NCBI RefSeq assembly: GCF_008369445.1
Contig: NZ_VTWH01000002.1
Coordinates: forward strand, 1,064,988 to 1,128,987
DNA length: 64,000 nt
Direction of reading: 5' to 3'
Source of the DNA: Aureimonas fodinaquatilis
GTDB lineage: Bacteria > Pseudomonadota > Alphaproteobacteria > Rhizobiales > Rhizobiaceae
Part shown: in pieces, positions 33,953 through 43,951 of the stretch
Position numbering within the stretch: the stretch's first letter is position 1
Layout: each line of letters opens with the position of its first letter
Made by a program: the position numbers and the translations under genes
The notes under the pieces: generated by a model
Seen by the model: only the letters and a program-made list of their open reading frames with translations
The model's database searches: none
Told to the model about the DNA's origin: nothing

Positions 33953-36922
33953 CTATTTGCCCGGCAGATCCACATCGTCTGGCATTGGCAAAAGTGCGTT
34001 GAACACCGCACGCACTTCCGCCGCCGAATCTGCAACCATGGCTTCGATCTGCGATATGTCCGGAGCGTCTATGCTTCTGGCAATCCGCTCTGCCAAGCCA
34101 CGCGGCAAATCATCCGTGGCACGGGCATTGTCTGGCCCAAGACGCCGCAATTGCGCGATCCGGCTGAACATCTGCATCGATGTGGAAAGGCCGCTGACAG
34201 CCGGGTGATGGTCGGTTGCTTCCAGCGCTGCCAGCACCTCAACCGTTGGCTTGCCAACAAAATCTGCCGGGACAACGCCAGCCAGCAAAGCCCATTGCGC
34301 AATAAATTCCAGATCAATCAACCCGCCTGGAAGCAGTTTCAGGTCCAGCGGTCCGCGTGGCGGCTTGTCTTTGCCGATCCGCCTGCGCATGGACGCGACG
34401 TCGCCGACAAGTTTGTCATCGGCCTTGTGAGCGGCAATGGTGTGGCGGATGATGTTGCCAACCTTTTCCAGCAAGACCTTATCACCCGCAATCGGGCGGG
34501 ATCTTGTCAGCGACATGCGCTCCCACGTCCAGGCTTCTTGCTCCTGATAGCGAGCAAAGGCATCAACATGCGTAGCCAGCGGCCCCTTGTTGCCGGATGG
34601 GCGTAGGCGAAAATCCACCTCGTATAGAATGCCTTCCGCCATGGGAGAGGACAGTGCCGCTATGAGCCGCTGTGTCAGCCGCGCATAATAGGTTGAGACC
34701 GGCAGTGGCCGTTCACCATCCGACTCTTCTGCATCCGCATCATGGTCGTAAAACAGGATCAGATCGACGTCTGACGTGGCCGTAAGCTCGCGGCTGCCCA
34801 GCCGACCAAGACCTTGCAACCCAAGCCTGCCACCCAAGACCCGACCATGACGTGAAGCAAACTCATTCTCGACCGTTTCGAGAAGCGCGGTGATCACTTC
34901 ATCGGCCAGATCAGAAAATGCTTCCCCAGCCTCTTCGCCTTCGATTGCGCCGGAAAGCAGCCGCACTCCGGTGAGAAATTTCTGCTCCGAAGCAAAGATC
35001 CGCAATCGGTCCAGCCGGTCCTCATGGCCGGGAGAATCCTGCAAAAATGCCGAAAGCCTCTCGTTGATCAAGTCACGAGACGGCATTTCGCCAAAGAAGG
35101 ATGGGTCAATCAGCGCATCAAACACGTGTGGGCGACGGGAAATGGTTTCCGTCAGATTGGGCGCTGTGGTGAGAATAAGCGCCAGAAGGTCCAGCAAACG
35201 CGGATTTGATGCGATGAGTGCAAAGAATTGCAAGCCTGCCGGAAGTCCTTGAAGAAACCGGTCAAACATTGCCAGCGCAGAATCCGGATCCCTCGCCGAT
35301 GAAAAAGCCTCAAGCAATTGCGGCAACATGCGCGTCAACTGTTCGCGCGCAGCTTCCGAGCGCATGGCCCGATACCGCCCCGTGCCCCAGCCGTGAATAA
35401 TGTGCGCAACATCCGACACGCGCTTATAGCCGGCTTCGGCCAGCCATTCCTGCGCCCGCTCGTCGGTCTCATCGCTCAACACCGCCAGCACGGGCGACAC
35501 TTCCTTTCGGTCGCGGCCAGCAAACAATTGCCCAAAGCGCTTATCCACAATTGCCAGGCGTTGCAGCAAAGCCTTGGAAAATTCCAGCACCGAGCCATAG
35601 CCTGCCAGACGCGCCACACGCAGCAGGTCTTCCTGAGTTTCAGGCAGAGTGTGCGTCTGTTCATCTGCGACCATTTGGATGACATGCTCGACATGCCGCA
35701 GGAACCAGTAACATTCGGTCAGTTCCGAGGCGGTATCCTTGCTGATCCACCCACCCTGCGCCAAAGCATGAAGGGTGGGAATGGTTTGCAGCAAACGCAG
35801 TTCCGGCGCCCTGCCACCGGCAATCAATTGCTGCGTCTGGGCAAAAAACTCGATCTCGCGGATACCGCCTCGGCCCAGTTTGACATTGTGACCGCCAACA
35901 CCAAGCCCCTCAAACCCGCGGTGCCGGTCTATCCGCCCCTTCATGGCCTGAATGTCGCGTATGGCGGCAAAATCCAGATAACGGCGGTACACAAACGGCG
36001 TGATGGCGGAAAGAAACTCGGCTGCCGCCGCCTCGTCTCCAGCAACCACGCGTGCCTTGATCATCGCCGCACGTTCCCAATCCCGCCCGGCACTTTCGTA
36101 GTAAACCAGTGCCGTGGGCAGCGGTATGGCAAGCGGCATTGCAGAAGGATCAGGCCGCAAGCGCAAATCCGTGCGAAAGCCATAGCCGTCACGGGTTCGC
36201 TCGCCCACCATGCGCACAAGGCGCCGGGCCAGCCGCGAAAACATCTCGACGCATTCCGTCGGGTCCACGATGGCAGGCACTTCCGGATCAAACAGGATGA
36301 TCAGGTCAATATCGCTGGAGTAGTTGAGTTCACGCCCACCCAGCTTGCCCATACCCAGCACGAACAGGCCGCTGCCCTTTTCCGGATTGGCCATGTCCGG
36401 CAATTGCAATTGTCCGCGCCGTTGAAGATCGTTCAGGCAAAAACGCACAACTCTCCGCACGACGGCCTCTGCCAGTTCTGAGAGCCATCCGGTGACATAG
36501 GCTTCGTCTTCAACGCCGAACAAATCCAGGAGTGCAATCAACAGACTGACCTGATTTTTGCTTCGGCGGACGAACGTCATCTCCTCGCCTTCAGACGCCC
36601 GGTCGGGTACCGGTTCATTCAACGCCGCAACCAATGCCGCGATCTGTTTTTGCGCCGTCTGGTCAAATAAAGCATCCACCCACTCAGGATGGCCAAGCAT
36701 CAGCCCGTTCAGATAGGGCGAAAGGTCGAGAATGGCGCCCAGATTGGAACGGTCTGCACTCGTGCCGGCCAGAAATCCGACCAGTCGGTGGCAATCCGCC
36801 TGTTCCGCCGCAGCAGACAGATCTGCCAGCCAGCTTTCCGCACGCACCGGATCCAATGCCTGCAGTGACACGTTGCCGCCGATCAGCATGCTTTTGCTAG
36901 CCAAATCCCGACTCCTGTTCAT
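33953..36922 (-). CDS. glnE: bifunctional glutamine synthetase adenylyltransferase/deadenylase GlnE
   Basis: Adenylylates and deadenylylates glutamine synthetase in response to PII proteins. The protein is about 989 residues and has two nucleotidyltransferase domains. The N-terminal one (deadenylylation) contains GMGKLGGRELNYSSDIDLI; the C-terminal one (adenylylation) contains GLGRLGSRELTATSDVDLILFYD. Both carry the paired acidic residues, so both look active. The start is uncertain: ATG 36922 overlaps the kinase gene by 26 bases, a TTG at 36904 has AGGAG at good spacing and overlaps by 8, and ATG 36889 does not overlap. It is probably transcribed with the upstream two-component genes. Confidence 0.93.
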   Translation of the reverse strand: MNRSRDLASKSMLIGGNVSLQALDPVRAESWLADLSAAAEQADCHRLVGFLAGTSADRSNLGAILDLSPYLNGLMLGHPEWVDALFDQTAQKQIAALVAALNEPVPDRASEGEEMTFVRRSKNQVSLLIALLDLFGVEDEAYVTGWLSELAEAVVRRVVRFCLNDLQRRGQLQLPDMANPEKGSGLFVLGMGKLGGRELNYSSDIDLIILFDPEVPAIVDPTECVEMFSRLARRLVRMVGERTRDGYGFRTDLRLRPDPSAMPLAIPLPTALVYYESAGRDWERAAMIKARVVAGDEAAAAEFLSAITPFVYRRYLDFAAIRDIQAMKGRIDRHRGFEGLGVGGHNVKLGRGGIREIEFFAQTQQLIAGGRAPELRLLQTIPTLHALAQGGWISKDTASELTECYWFLRHVEHVIQMVADEQTHTLPETQEDLLRVARLAGYGSVLEFSKALLQRLAIVDKRFGQLFAGRDRKEVSPVLAVLSDETDERAQEWLAEAGYKRVSDVAHIIHGWGTGRYRAMRSEAAREQLTRMLPQLLEAFSSARDPDSALAMFDRFLQGLPAGLQFFALIASNPRLLDLLALILTTAPNLTETISRRPHVFDALIDPSFFGEMPSRDLINERLSAFLQDSPGHEDRLDRLRIFASEQKFLTGVRLLSGAIEGEEAGEAFSDLADEVITALLETVENEFASRHGRVLGGRLGLQGLGRLGSRELTATSDVDLILFYDHDADAEESDGERPLPVSTYYARLTQRLIAALSSPMAEGILYEVDFRLRPSGNKGPLATHVDAFARYQEQEAWTWERMSLTRSRPIAGDKVLLEKVGNIIRHTIAAHKADDKLVGDVASMRRRIGKDKPPRGPLDLKLLPGGLIDLEFIAQWALLAGVVPADFVGKPTVEVLAALEATDHHPAVSGLSTSMQMFSRIAQLRRLGPDNARATDDLPRGLAERIARSIDAPDISQIEAMVADSAAEVRAVFNALLPMPDDVDLPGK

Positions 36923-38324
36923 TGGCGGAAGCTTCAACGCCGTCTGGAAACTCCAGGACGATTTTTAAACCGGGTTGAGCATCTTCGACAAGCAACCTGC
37001 CGCCGTGCAGCCTTGCAATTGCCTGCACGAGTGAAAGGCCCAACCCGGAACCAGGCAAGGTGCGGCTCTTGTCCAGTCTGTAAAACCGCTCAAGAACCCG
37101 CTCACGCTCTTCCACAGGAATGCCGGGCCCATTGTCGCTTACAGCCAGCCGGCACAGACCGCCATCTTTCTCCACCGTTACCTGCACCCGGGCATTGTCC
37201 AGCTCGGCACTACCGTGTTTCAGCGCATTGTCGATCAGATTGGAAAATGTCTGTGCAATCAGTTCGCGGCTGACGAGAGCGCGCACAGGCTCTGGCGCGC
37301 CAAGCACAATGGTGGCACCCGCATCTTCTGCAACGGGTTCGTAAAGCTCCACAACGTCAGAAGCGATCTGCGTCAGGTCAACCATGGTTTTTTCCACCGG
37401 GTGGGAACCAGCTTCAACGCGGCTGATCATCAGAAGCGCATCGAAAGTGCGGATCATCTGATCGGCTTCGGCCATGGCGCCCTCCAGCGCAGCACGCGGA
37501 TCAGCTCCTTCGGAATGGTCTGCCAAGGCCGCTTCCGCACGGTTGCGGAGCCGGGTGAGCGGTGTTTTCAGATCATGGGCAATATTGTCAGAAACCTGGC
37601 GCAGCCCTTCCTGCAATAACGAAACCCGGGCCAGAAGAGTGTTCATATTTTCTGACAGGCGGTCAAACTCATCACCCGCACCGGTGACAGGCAGTCTTTC
37701 GGAGAGGTCGCCTGCCAATATCCGGCGAGAGGATCTGGACATCAGATCAAGCCGATGCAACGCCCTGCGACCGACCAGCAGCCAGGCAAACAATGCGCCT
37801 GCCCCCATCAACCCGAGGGCTAGCACCAGGGCATCACGAACCACCTGCCGAATGCGATCCTGATCGGTGACATCGCGGCCGACAAGAACCCGCATGCCGT
37901 TGGGCAATGCAATAACCTCTGCCACGGCTTCGTGGTAACGGTCGGCTGGATCTTCGGCGAACCGCTCATAGCCAAAAGGTTTGCTGATATAGCCGGACTT
38001 GTCGATTACGCCAAAATCCAGACTTTGCACATTTCCGGCAAGTATGCGGCCCGTGGCATCTGTGACCAGATACAGCGATGCGCCAGGTTGCCTTGCCCGT
38101 TGATCGATTGACCGCACGAGCCCAACAATGCCGCTGCGCCCGTAGACGCCGCCCAGTTCGCGGATTTCATCCGATATGACCACGCGGCTCTGCTGCTGCA
38201 AAATGCCGGATGCAGTGGCTGTGACATAGACCACCAGCACAATGGCAAAGATTGCAAACAACGCCAGAAAGATCGCCGAAAGGCGAACTGACGTCATTCG
38301 CATCAGGGCGCGGAGTTTCTGCAA
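36897..38324 (-). CDS. sensor histidine kinase of a two-component pair
   Basis: A 475-residue membrane kinase. Hydrophobic segments at about 12-38 and 165-188 border a periplasmic sensor region. A HAMP domain follows (about 185-240). The HisKA box VSDNIAHDLKTPLTRLRN carries the phosphorylated histidine. ATP-binding motifs are FSNLIDNALKHG, VSDNGPGIPVEER and GSGLGLSLVQAIARLHGG. It begins 3 bases after the response regulator stop. The signal is unknown. The location between degP and glnE suggests an envelope signal, but this is inference. Confidence 0.92.
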   Translation of the reverse strand: MQKLRALMRMTSVRLSAIFLALFAIFAIVLVVYVTATASGILQQQSRVVISDEIRELGGVYGRSGIVGLVRSIDQRARQPGASLYLVTDATGRILAGNVQSLDFGVIDKSGYISKPFGYERFAEDPADRYHEAVAEVIALPNGMRVLVGRDVTDQDRIRQVVRDALVLALGLMGAGALFAWLLVGRRALHRLDLMSRSSRRILAGDLSERLPVTGAGDEFDRLSENMNTLLARVSLLQEGLRQVSDNIAHDLKTPLTRLRNRAEAALADHSEGADPRAALEGAMAEADQMIRTFDALLMISRVEAGSHPVEKTMVDLTQIASDVVELYEPVAEDAGATIVLGAPEPVRALVSRELIAQTFSNLIDNALKHGSAELDNARVQVTVEKDGGLCRLAVSDNGPGIPVEERERVLERFYRLDKSRTLPGSGLGLSLVQAIARLHGGRLLVEDAQPGLKIVLEFPDGVEASANEQESGFG

Positions 38325-38327
38325 GGC

Positions 38328-39002
38328 TTATTCCGCACGCATAATGTAGCCCGAACCGCGCACCGTGTGCAGCAATGGCGAGGCAAAGTCACGCTCGATC
38401 TTGGAGCGAAGGCGCGAAATATGCACATCGATGACATTGGTTTGCGGGTCGAAATGGTAGTCCCAGACATTTTCCAGCAGCATGGTGCGGGTTACCACCT
38501 GTCCGGCATGTTTCATGAGATATTCCAGCAGACGAAACTCGCGGGGCTGCAGAATGATGGAACGCCCGTCACGGCGCACTTCATGCGATAGACGGTCAAG
38601 TTCCAGGTCTCCTACGCGGTACTGTGTTTCATGGTCTTTTGAACCACGGCGACGGCCCAGAACTTCCACTCTTGCAAGCAGTTCGGAAAAGGAAAAGGGC
38701 TTGGTGAGGTAGTCATCACCACCGGCTCGCAGGCCGGTGACGCGATCATCCACCTGTCCCAGTGCAGAAAGGATCAGAACGGGTGTTTCGTTGCCCTTCT
38801 GGCGCAAGCCGGTGATGACGGAGAGTCCATCGCGTCGGGGCAGCATTCTATCGACAATCAACACATCATAGGATTGGGAGTCGGCCATGTGGAAGCCGGT
38901 TTCGCCGTCGCCGGCGCGATCGGGCACATGTCCGGCTTCACGCAGAGCTTTGGCAAGGTAGGCGGCGGCTTCGTTGTCGTCTTCGATAATCAGAATTCGC
39001 AT
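38328..39002 (-). CDS. OmpR-family response regulator
   Basis: A 224-residue regulator: receiver domain at 1-115 (start MRILIIEDDNEAAAYLAKAL, phosphoacceptor aspartate in DVLIVDRMLP, conserved lysine in GGDDYLTKPFSF) and a winged-helix DNA-binding domain at about 130-222 (LQPREFRLLEYLMKHAGQVV, NVIDVHISRLRSKI). The open frame continues upstream for 103 codons, but that part is a reading of the palindromic repeat array and should not be annotated as protein. It is co-transcribed with the kinase gene downstream. Confidence 0.94.
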   Translation of the reverse strand: MRILIIEDDNEAAAYLAKALREAGHVPDRAGDGETGFHMADSQSYDVLIVDRMLPRRDGLSVITGLRQKGNETPVLILSALGQVDDRVTGLRAGGDDYLTKPFSFSELLARVEVLGRRRGSKDHETQYRVGDLELDRLSHEVRRDGRSIILQPREFRLLEYLMKHAGQVVTRTMLLENVWDYHFDPQTNVIDVHISRLRSKIERDFASPLLHTVRGSGYIMRAE

Positions 39003-39074
39003 GGCACCTGCTGTTGCGCCGAAGTGCGCGGGAGAAAAGGAATCTGCACTGCTCATCGTATGGATTCCTTGAAA

Positions 39075-39286
39075 GCAATTCCAGCACAAGTGTGAAACGG
39101 TTTTGCGTTCGGAATTGCGCCAACAAAAATGCAACTCCAGCAAAGGTGCGTAACGGTTTTGCGGTCGGAACTGCGCCAACAGAAATGCAATTCCAGCAAA
39201 TGTGTGAAACGGTTTTGCGGTCGGAATTGCGCCAACAAAGATGCAATTCCAGCAAGAGCACAGAACGGTCTTGCGCTCGGAACTGC
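39075..39286. repeat. tandem array of four 44-bp palindromic repeats
   Basis: Four units of 44 bases (39075-39118, 39131-39174, 39187-39230, 39243-39286) lie at an exact 56-base period, separated by 12-base spacers close to GCCAACAAAAAT. Ends pair as GCAATTCC/GGAATTGC in the first and third units, with one or two mismatches in the others. A decayed fifth unit follows to about 39335. It is the same family as 9864-10020, where the arm base C-G pair is T-A. The array lies between degP and the response regulator gene. Confidence 0.88.
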
Positions 39287-39389
39287 GCCGGCAATTACGG
39301 ATTGTCAGCAAAGGGTGAAACGGGCTCTGCTCACAATAGCGGCGGAAAAGCGCGTGCTCCTCCGCCGCTTCAATCAGCTTAAGCGATTA

Positions 39390-40910
39390 TCAGCTTCCGG
39401 CGATTGGCAGTGCAACGAACCGGTTCTGGTCACCGGTGCGAAGCTGGAAAAGGGCTGCCTTGCGTCCGGCGTCTGAAGCTGCCTTGATGGCGTCTTCCAC
39501 GTCTTTCTGGCTGCGCACTTCCTTGCCATTGACGGCAACAATCACGTCGCCGACCTGCACACCCTTATTGGCTGCCTCGGAAGACTGATCTAGGTCTGTT
39601 ACGACCAGACCGTCACCTTCATCCGAAGGTGTAAGTTTGAGGCCATATCCGGCCAATGCTGATGCATCGGTTGGAACGGCAGGAGCGCCGCCGCTCAATG
39701 AAGCGGCTTCATCCAGCGAGGAAATGTCGCCAAGCTTGACCTTGACATCCTGCGCCGCATTATCCCGCCAGATTGTGATATCCACCTCTGTATCCGGGCG
39801 GAAAGTCGCAATCATCTTGGCCAGTTCGCGCGGGCCGGCGACGGTTTCACCATTAACGGCGGTGATGATATCGCCGGTCTGAATGCCAGCTTTTGCCGCT
39901 GGTGTGTCACTTTCCGGCAGGGTGACGATTGCACCCTTGTCATCCGACAGACCAACCGCATCGGCTATATCGTCAGAGATCGGTGCTATCTGCACGCCAA
40001 GCCAGCCGCGCTGAACGCTACCATTTTCACGAAGCGATTCAACAACGGATTTTGCAGTTGAGGATGGAATGGCAAATGCGATACCGACATTGCCGCCGGA
40101 TGGCGAGTAAATGGCAGTGTTGACGCCGATAACCTTGCCCTCAAGATTGAAAGCAGGACCGCCGGAGTTGCCGCGGTTCACGGCTGCGTCGATCTGCAGG
40201 AAGTCATCGTATGGACCGGCGCCGATATCGCGGCCACGGGCCGAAACAATGCCGGCGGTGACCGAACCGCCGAGGCCGAACGGATTGCCGACAGCCACCA
40301 CCCATTCACCAATGCGAAGCTGCGAGTCATCGGCAAATTCGACATAGGTAAACTTGGTATCGCCGCCATCGACCTTCAGCACAGCAAGGTCCGTGCGCTG
40401 ATCGGTGCCAACCAGTGTGGCGGGATATTCCTTGCCGTCATTGGTCACGATGGTGAACTCGGTACCATCGGCTACAACGTGGTTGTTGGTGACAAGATAT
40501 CCATCATCAGAGATGAAGAAACCTGAACCCTGAGCCATGGATGGGCGAGCCTGGGCGCGGGGTGCCGAGCGGCCCTGTGGACCACTGCGACCATCCGGGT
40601 TGCCGAACTCGAAGAACCGGCGCAGCGGATGATTTTCCGGCATATTTTCCCAAGGGGACTGGAAATCCTGATCGCGCGAGGCAACAGGCTTTGTTTCGCC
40701 GCGAACGCGAACGGAAACCACCGCAGGAGAAACATGTTCGACAACATCAGCAAAGCCAAACTGCTGCTGCGGCGCGTCCACGCTGACAGCCTCCGCGCTG
40801 GATGGCAATGTGTTGGTCAAAACTCCGCCAAAGGCGAAGCCAGCAACACCGGCAGCCAAAGCAGCGGCAGTGATACGGCGCCTTGTTTTGGAATGAGACA
40901 AATTTTGCAT
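39390..40910 (-). CDS. degP: periplasmic serine protease DegP/HtrA (Do family)
   Basis: A 506-residue envelope quality-control protease and chaperone. An N-terminal signal or anchor (about residues 12-32) leads to a trypsin-like domain with the triad His144 (VTNNHVVAD), Asp174 (QRTDLAVLK) and Ser249 (NRGNSGGPAFN). Two PDZ domains follow at about 295-380 and 410-495. The order and size match rhizobial DegP1. It lies between the ccm operon and the two-component pair, all on the minus strand, 121 bases from ccmH, so it probably has its own promoter. Confidence 0.95.
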   Translation of the reverse strand: MQNLSHSKTRRRITAAALAAGVAGFAFGGVLTNTLPSSAEAVSVDAPQQQFGFADVVEHVSPAVVSVRVRGETKPVASRDQDFQSPWENMPENHPLRRFFEFGNPDGRSGPQGRSAPRAQARPSMAQGSGFFISDDGYLVTNNHVVADGTEFTIVTNDGKEYPATLVGTDQRTDLAVLKVDGGDTKFTYVEFADDSQLRIGEWVVAVGNPFGLGGSVTAGIVSARGRDIGAGPYDDFLQIDAAVNRGNSGGPAFNLEGKVIGVNTAIYSPSGGNVGIAFAIPSSTAKSVVESLRENGSVQRGWLGVQIAPISDDIADAVGLSDDKGAIVTLPESDTPAAKAGIQTGDIITAVNGETVAGPRELAKMIATFRPDTEVDITIWRDNAAQDVKVKLGDISSLDEAASLSGGAPAVPTDASALAGYGLKLTPSDEGDGLVVTDLDQSSEAANKGVQVGDVIVAVNGKEVRSQKDVEDAIKAASDAGRKAALFQLRTGDQNRFVALPIAGS

Positions 40911-41031
40911 CGTGCAACCTTTCGACGAAGATCTGGTGACGGGTTATCGCCCCGTGTCGAAGGTAGATGTAGGCGCTGCTGACTTACGGAAGGTTTGCGG
41001 TGAAATGAAATCTTCGTAAGGTTGCGACAAA

Positions 41032-41487
41032 TCAGCGCCTGTTTTCATCCAGCAATTGGTTCAACGCCTGCTCTTCCTCACCTGACAGCGGTTTTTCCGG
41101 TTCAGGTCGAGTGCGATTTCTTGTGAAAAGAAAAAGCGCACCACAGACGAGAAGGATTGCCGGCAGCGCCCAAAGCGCCACGGTCTGCCAATGCATCCTT
41201 GGCCGCAGCAAAACAAACTCACCATAACGCGCTACCAGAAAATCAATCACCTCATTGTCACTGTCACCCGCAGTCAGCCTTTCACGCACCAACAGCCGCA
41301 GATCCCGCGCCAAGGGCGCATCACTGTCGTCGATTGACTGGTTTTGACAGACCATGCAGCGCAAACCGGAAGACAGGTCTCTGGCCCGTTGCTCAAGCGC
41401 AGGATTGTCCAGCACCTCATCGGGCAACATGGCATAGGCTGTTGACAGGCTGAACATCAGCAGTATCGCCACTAAAAACCGCGTCAT
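41032..41487 (-). CDS. ccmH: cytochrome c-type biogenesis protein CcmH/CycL
   Basis: A periplasm-facing thioredoxin-like reductant of apocytochrome c. The start MTRFLVAILLMFSLSTAYA gives a signal sequence and 151 residues. The redox pair is Cys44-Met-Val-Cys47 in GLRCMVCQNQSI, and a transmembrane helix at about 100-122 anchors it. The ATG overlaps the ccmF stop (ATGA), so translation is coupled. It is the last gene of ccmI-ccmE-ccmF-ccmH. Confidence 0.95.
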   Translation of the reverse strand: MTRFLVAILLMFSLSTAYAMLPDEVLDNPALEQRARDLSSGLRCMVCQNQSIDDSDAPLARDLRLLVRERLTAGDSDNEVIDFLVARYGEFVLLRPRMHWQTVALWALPAILLVCGALFLFTRNRTRPEPEKPLSGEEEQALNQLLDENRR

Positions 41488-43475
41488 GCCGCGCTCTCCT
41501 TTGGCGCAACCTTGAGCGCAGCCCGACGTGAAGGTGCACCAACCCGCAACCGCCTGTCGGCAAGGGACACCACACCGCCCAGCGACATGAAGATGGTGCC
41601 AATCCATATCAGCGTGATCAACGGTTTGTACCAGATGCGGACCACCATGGAACCACCATTGGACTGCGCATCACCCAGGGAAACATAGGTCTGGCTGAAA
41701 ATATGCGTGTATATGCCTGCTTCCGTGGTTGGCATTTGCCGCGCCGTATAAAGCCGCCGCGAGCTTTCAATGGTTTGCGGTGAGCGCCCGTCCCGCAGCA
41801 AGGTGAATATTCCGGTTTCCGCCGTGAAATTCGGCCCCTGTCGTGCCTCCATCCGTTCGAACCGAAGCTGATTGCCGCCAACCTCCACCACCGAGCCCGG
41901 CTCCATCAGCCGCACCGTTTCGGTTTCCAGTGCACTGGTTGAAACAATGCCCAGCAATGTTACGCCAACGCCAAAATGCGCCAGCGCCGTGCCAAAAGCG
42001 GAACGTGGCAGGCCGACAAATCTGCGCCAGGCCACCGATGGAGAAACGCGCGGCAACCCTGAACGGTAATAAAGGTCAACAAGGCTGCCGACCATCAACC
42101 ATACCGAAAGGCCAAATCCGAATGCCGCCAGAAGACGCGTGCCATGCATGACCGCCAGTGCAATGATAATGACAGCCATGGCCGAACCGGCGGCAAAATA
42201 CAGTCTCTGCGCAGCCGCCAGCAGGTCACCCCGTTTCCAGGCCAGCAGAGGGCCGAACGGCACGGCAAACAGCAGCGGCACCATAAGTGGCCCGAATGTC
42301 AGGTTGAAAAACGGTGGACCAACAGAAATTTTGGTGTCGGTGAGCACTTCAAGCACCAGCGGGTACAATGTACCGATCAGCACCGTGGCTGTGGCCGTGG
42401 TGAGAAACAGGTTGTTGAAGACCAGTGCACCCTCTCGCGAGATGGGAGCAAACAGCCCGCCGCTTTCCAGCTCGCTGGCGCGAAACGCAAACAGCGCAAG
42501 CGAACCGCCAATGAACACGAACAGAATTGCCAGAATGAATACGCCGCGTTCCGGGTCCACCGCAAAGGAATGGACCGATGTCAGAACGCCGGAACGAACA
42601 AGGAATGTGCCGAGCAATGAAAGCGAGAAAGTCAGAATTGCCAGCAGCAATGTCCAGATTTTCAACGCCGAGCGCTTTTCCATAACCAGCGCGGAGTGCA
42701 ACAGCGCGGTGCCCGAGAGCCAAGGCATGAATGAAGCATTTTCAACCGGGTCCCAGAACCACCAGCCTCCCCAGCCCAGTTCATAGTAAGCCCAGTAGGA
42801 GCCCATCGAAATGCCGGCTGTCAGGAACAGCCAGGCAACCAAAGTCCACGGCCGCACCCACCGCGCCCATGAAGCATCGATGCGCCCATCTATCAACGCA
42901 GCGACGGCAAAGGAAAAGGCAACAGAAAATCCGACATAGCCGAGGTAGAGCAATGGCGGGTGAATGGCCAGGCCGATATCCTGGAGGATCGGGTTCAGAT
43001 CCTGCCCCTGCATGGGTGCCGGGAAAATGCGTTCGAACGGGTTGGACGTCAGCAATATGAATGCAAGGAACGACAGGATAATCCATGCCTGGACCGCCAG
43101 GACATTGGCCTTCAGACTGGCAGGAAGGTCTCGGCCGAACAATGTGACCAGGGCACTGAACAGACCCAGGATCAGCACCCAGAGCAGCATCGACCCTTCA
43201 TGATTGCCCCAGACACCGGTGATTTTATAAAGCATCGGTTTGTCGGAATGCGAATTCTGCACAACATTGAGAACAGAAAAATCAGAGTTGACGTAAGCCA
43301 TGGTCAGTGCCGCAAAGGACAGACCCAAAAGAGCGAAAATGCCGATGGATGTGCTGTTGCCAACCTCCATCATTCGCGCATTGCCACGCAGCGACCCCGC
43401 AAGTGGCACGATTGACTGAACAAGCGCCAGACACGTCGCCAAAACGAGCGCAAAATGACCGAGCTCTACTGTCAT
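41484..43475 (-). CDS. ccmF: cytochrome c heme lyase subunit CcmF/CycK
   Basis: A 663-residue polytopic inner-membrane protein that takes heme from CcmE and attaches it to apocytochrome c. The tryptophan-rich heme-handling motif WGGWWFWDPVENASFMPWL is present near residue 230-250, with conserved histidines in flanking helices. About 14-15 membrane segments are visible and the length matches the family. It overlaps ccmE and ccmH by four bases each. Confidence 0.96.
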   Translation of the reverse strand: MTVELGHFALVLATCLALVQSIVPLAGSLRGNARMMEVGNSTSIGIFALLGLSFAALTMAYVNSDFSVLNVVQNSHSDKPMLYKITGVWGNHEGSMLLWVLILGLFSALVTLFGRDLPASLKANVLAVQAWIILSFLAFILLTSNPFERIFPAPMQGQDLNPILQDIGLAIHPPLLYLGYVGFSVAFSFAVAALIDGRIDASWARWVRPWTLVAWLFLTAGISMGSYWAYYELGWGGWWFWDPVENASFMPWLSGTALLHSALVMEKRSALKIWTLLLAILTFSLSLLGTFLVRSGVLTSVHSFAVDPERGVFILAILFVFIGGSLALFAFRASELESGGLFAPISREGALVFNNLFLTTATATVLIGTLYPLVLEVLTDTKISVGPPFFNLTFGPLMVPLLFAVPFGPLLAWKRGDLLAAAQRLYFAAGSAMAVIIIALAVMHGTRLLAAFGFGLSVWLMVGSLVDLYYRSGLPRVSPSVAWRRFVGLPRSAFGTALAHFGVGVTLLGIVSTSALETETVRLMEPGSVVEVGGNQLRFERMEARQGPNFTAETGIFTLLRDGRSPQTIESSRRLYTARQMPTTEAGIYTHIFSQTYVSLGDAQSNGGSMVVRIWYKPLITLIWIGTIFMSLGGVVSLADRRLRVGAPSRRAALKVAPKESAA

Positions 43476-43951
43476 GTTCCGCTTTCCTCGCTGACAGCGG
43501 GCGCAGGCTGTGCACCGGGCTCATGCTGCCAAAGGCCCCGCGCCTTCATGTCATCGACGACTTCCCTGGGCATGTAATTCTCATCATGCTTGGCCAGAAT
43601 CGTGTCTGCGTTGAACACTTTGTCCGTGCCAATCACCCCTTCAGCAACAACGCCCTGCCCTTCGCGAAAAAGGTCCGGCAGCAAACCGGAATATTCCACG
43701 GCCACGGTTTCAACCGTGTCGGTGACCCGAAACCGGACAAGTTCCGCAGGACCGCGCTGTATGGAACCGTCTTCCACCAGTCCGCCCAGGCGGATGCGCT
43801 GCCCGGCCACCGGCTCTCTGGTCATGATGTCTGTCGGGGATTGGAAGAAAGCCACACTGTCGGACAGGGCCGTCAAGACCAGGCCAACCGCGACACCAAT
43901 GACGACCAGCATGGCGGCAAGCACCGAAAATCGCTTTTGCTTGCGTGTCAT
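43472..43951 (-). CDS. ccmE: periplasmic heme chaperone CcmE/CycJ
   Basis: A 159-residue membrane-anchored chaperone that binds heme covalently. A signal anchor spans residues 8-30, followed by a beta-barrel OB fold. The heme-binding His122 and Tyr126 sit in LAKHDENYMP, the standard HxxxY arrangement. It overlaps ccmI and ccmF by four bases, showing a tightly coupled operon. Confidence 0.96.
   Translation of the reverse strand: MTRKQKRFSVLAAMLVVIGVAVGLVLTALSDSVAFFQSPTDIMTREPVAGQRIRLGGLVEDGSIQRGPAELVRFRVTDTVETVAVEYSGLLPDLFREGQGVVAEGVIGTDKVFNADTILAKHDENYMPREVVDDMKARGLWQHEPGAQPAPAVSEESGT

Noticed and set aside
35318-36481. 387-codon plus-strand open frame opposite glnE
   Set aside because: Antisense shadow; Gln/His/Arg-rich composition with no family features.
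39003-39311. N-terminal extension of the response regulator through the repeat array
   Set aside because: The frame is open only because the repeat period lacks stops in this register. The encoded residues are a repeat pattern rich in Cys, Trp and Phe, and receiver domains start at MRILIIEDD.
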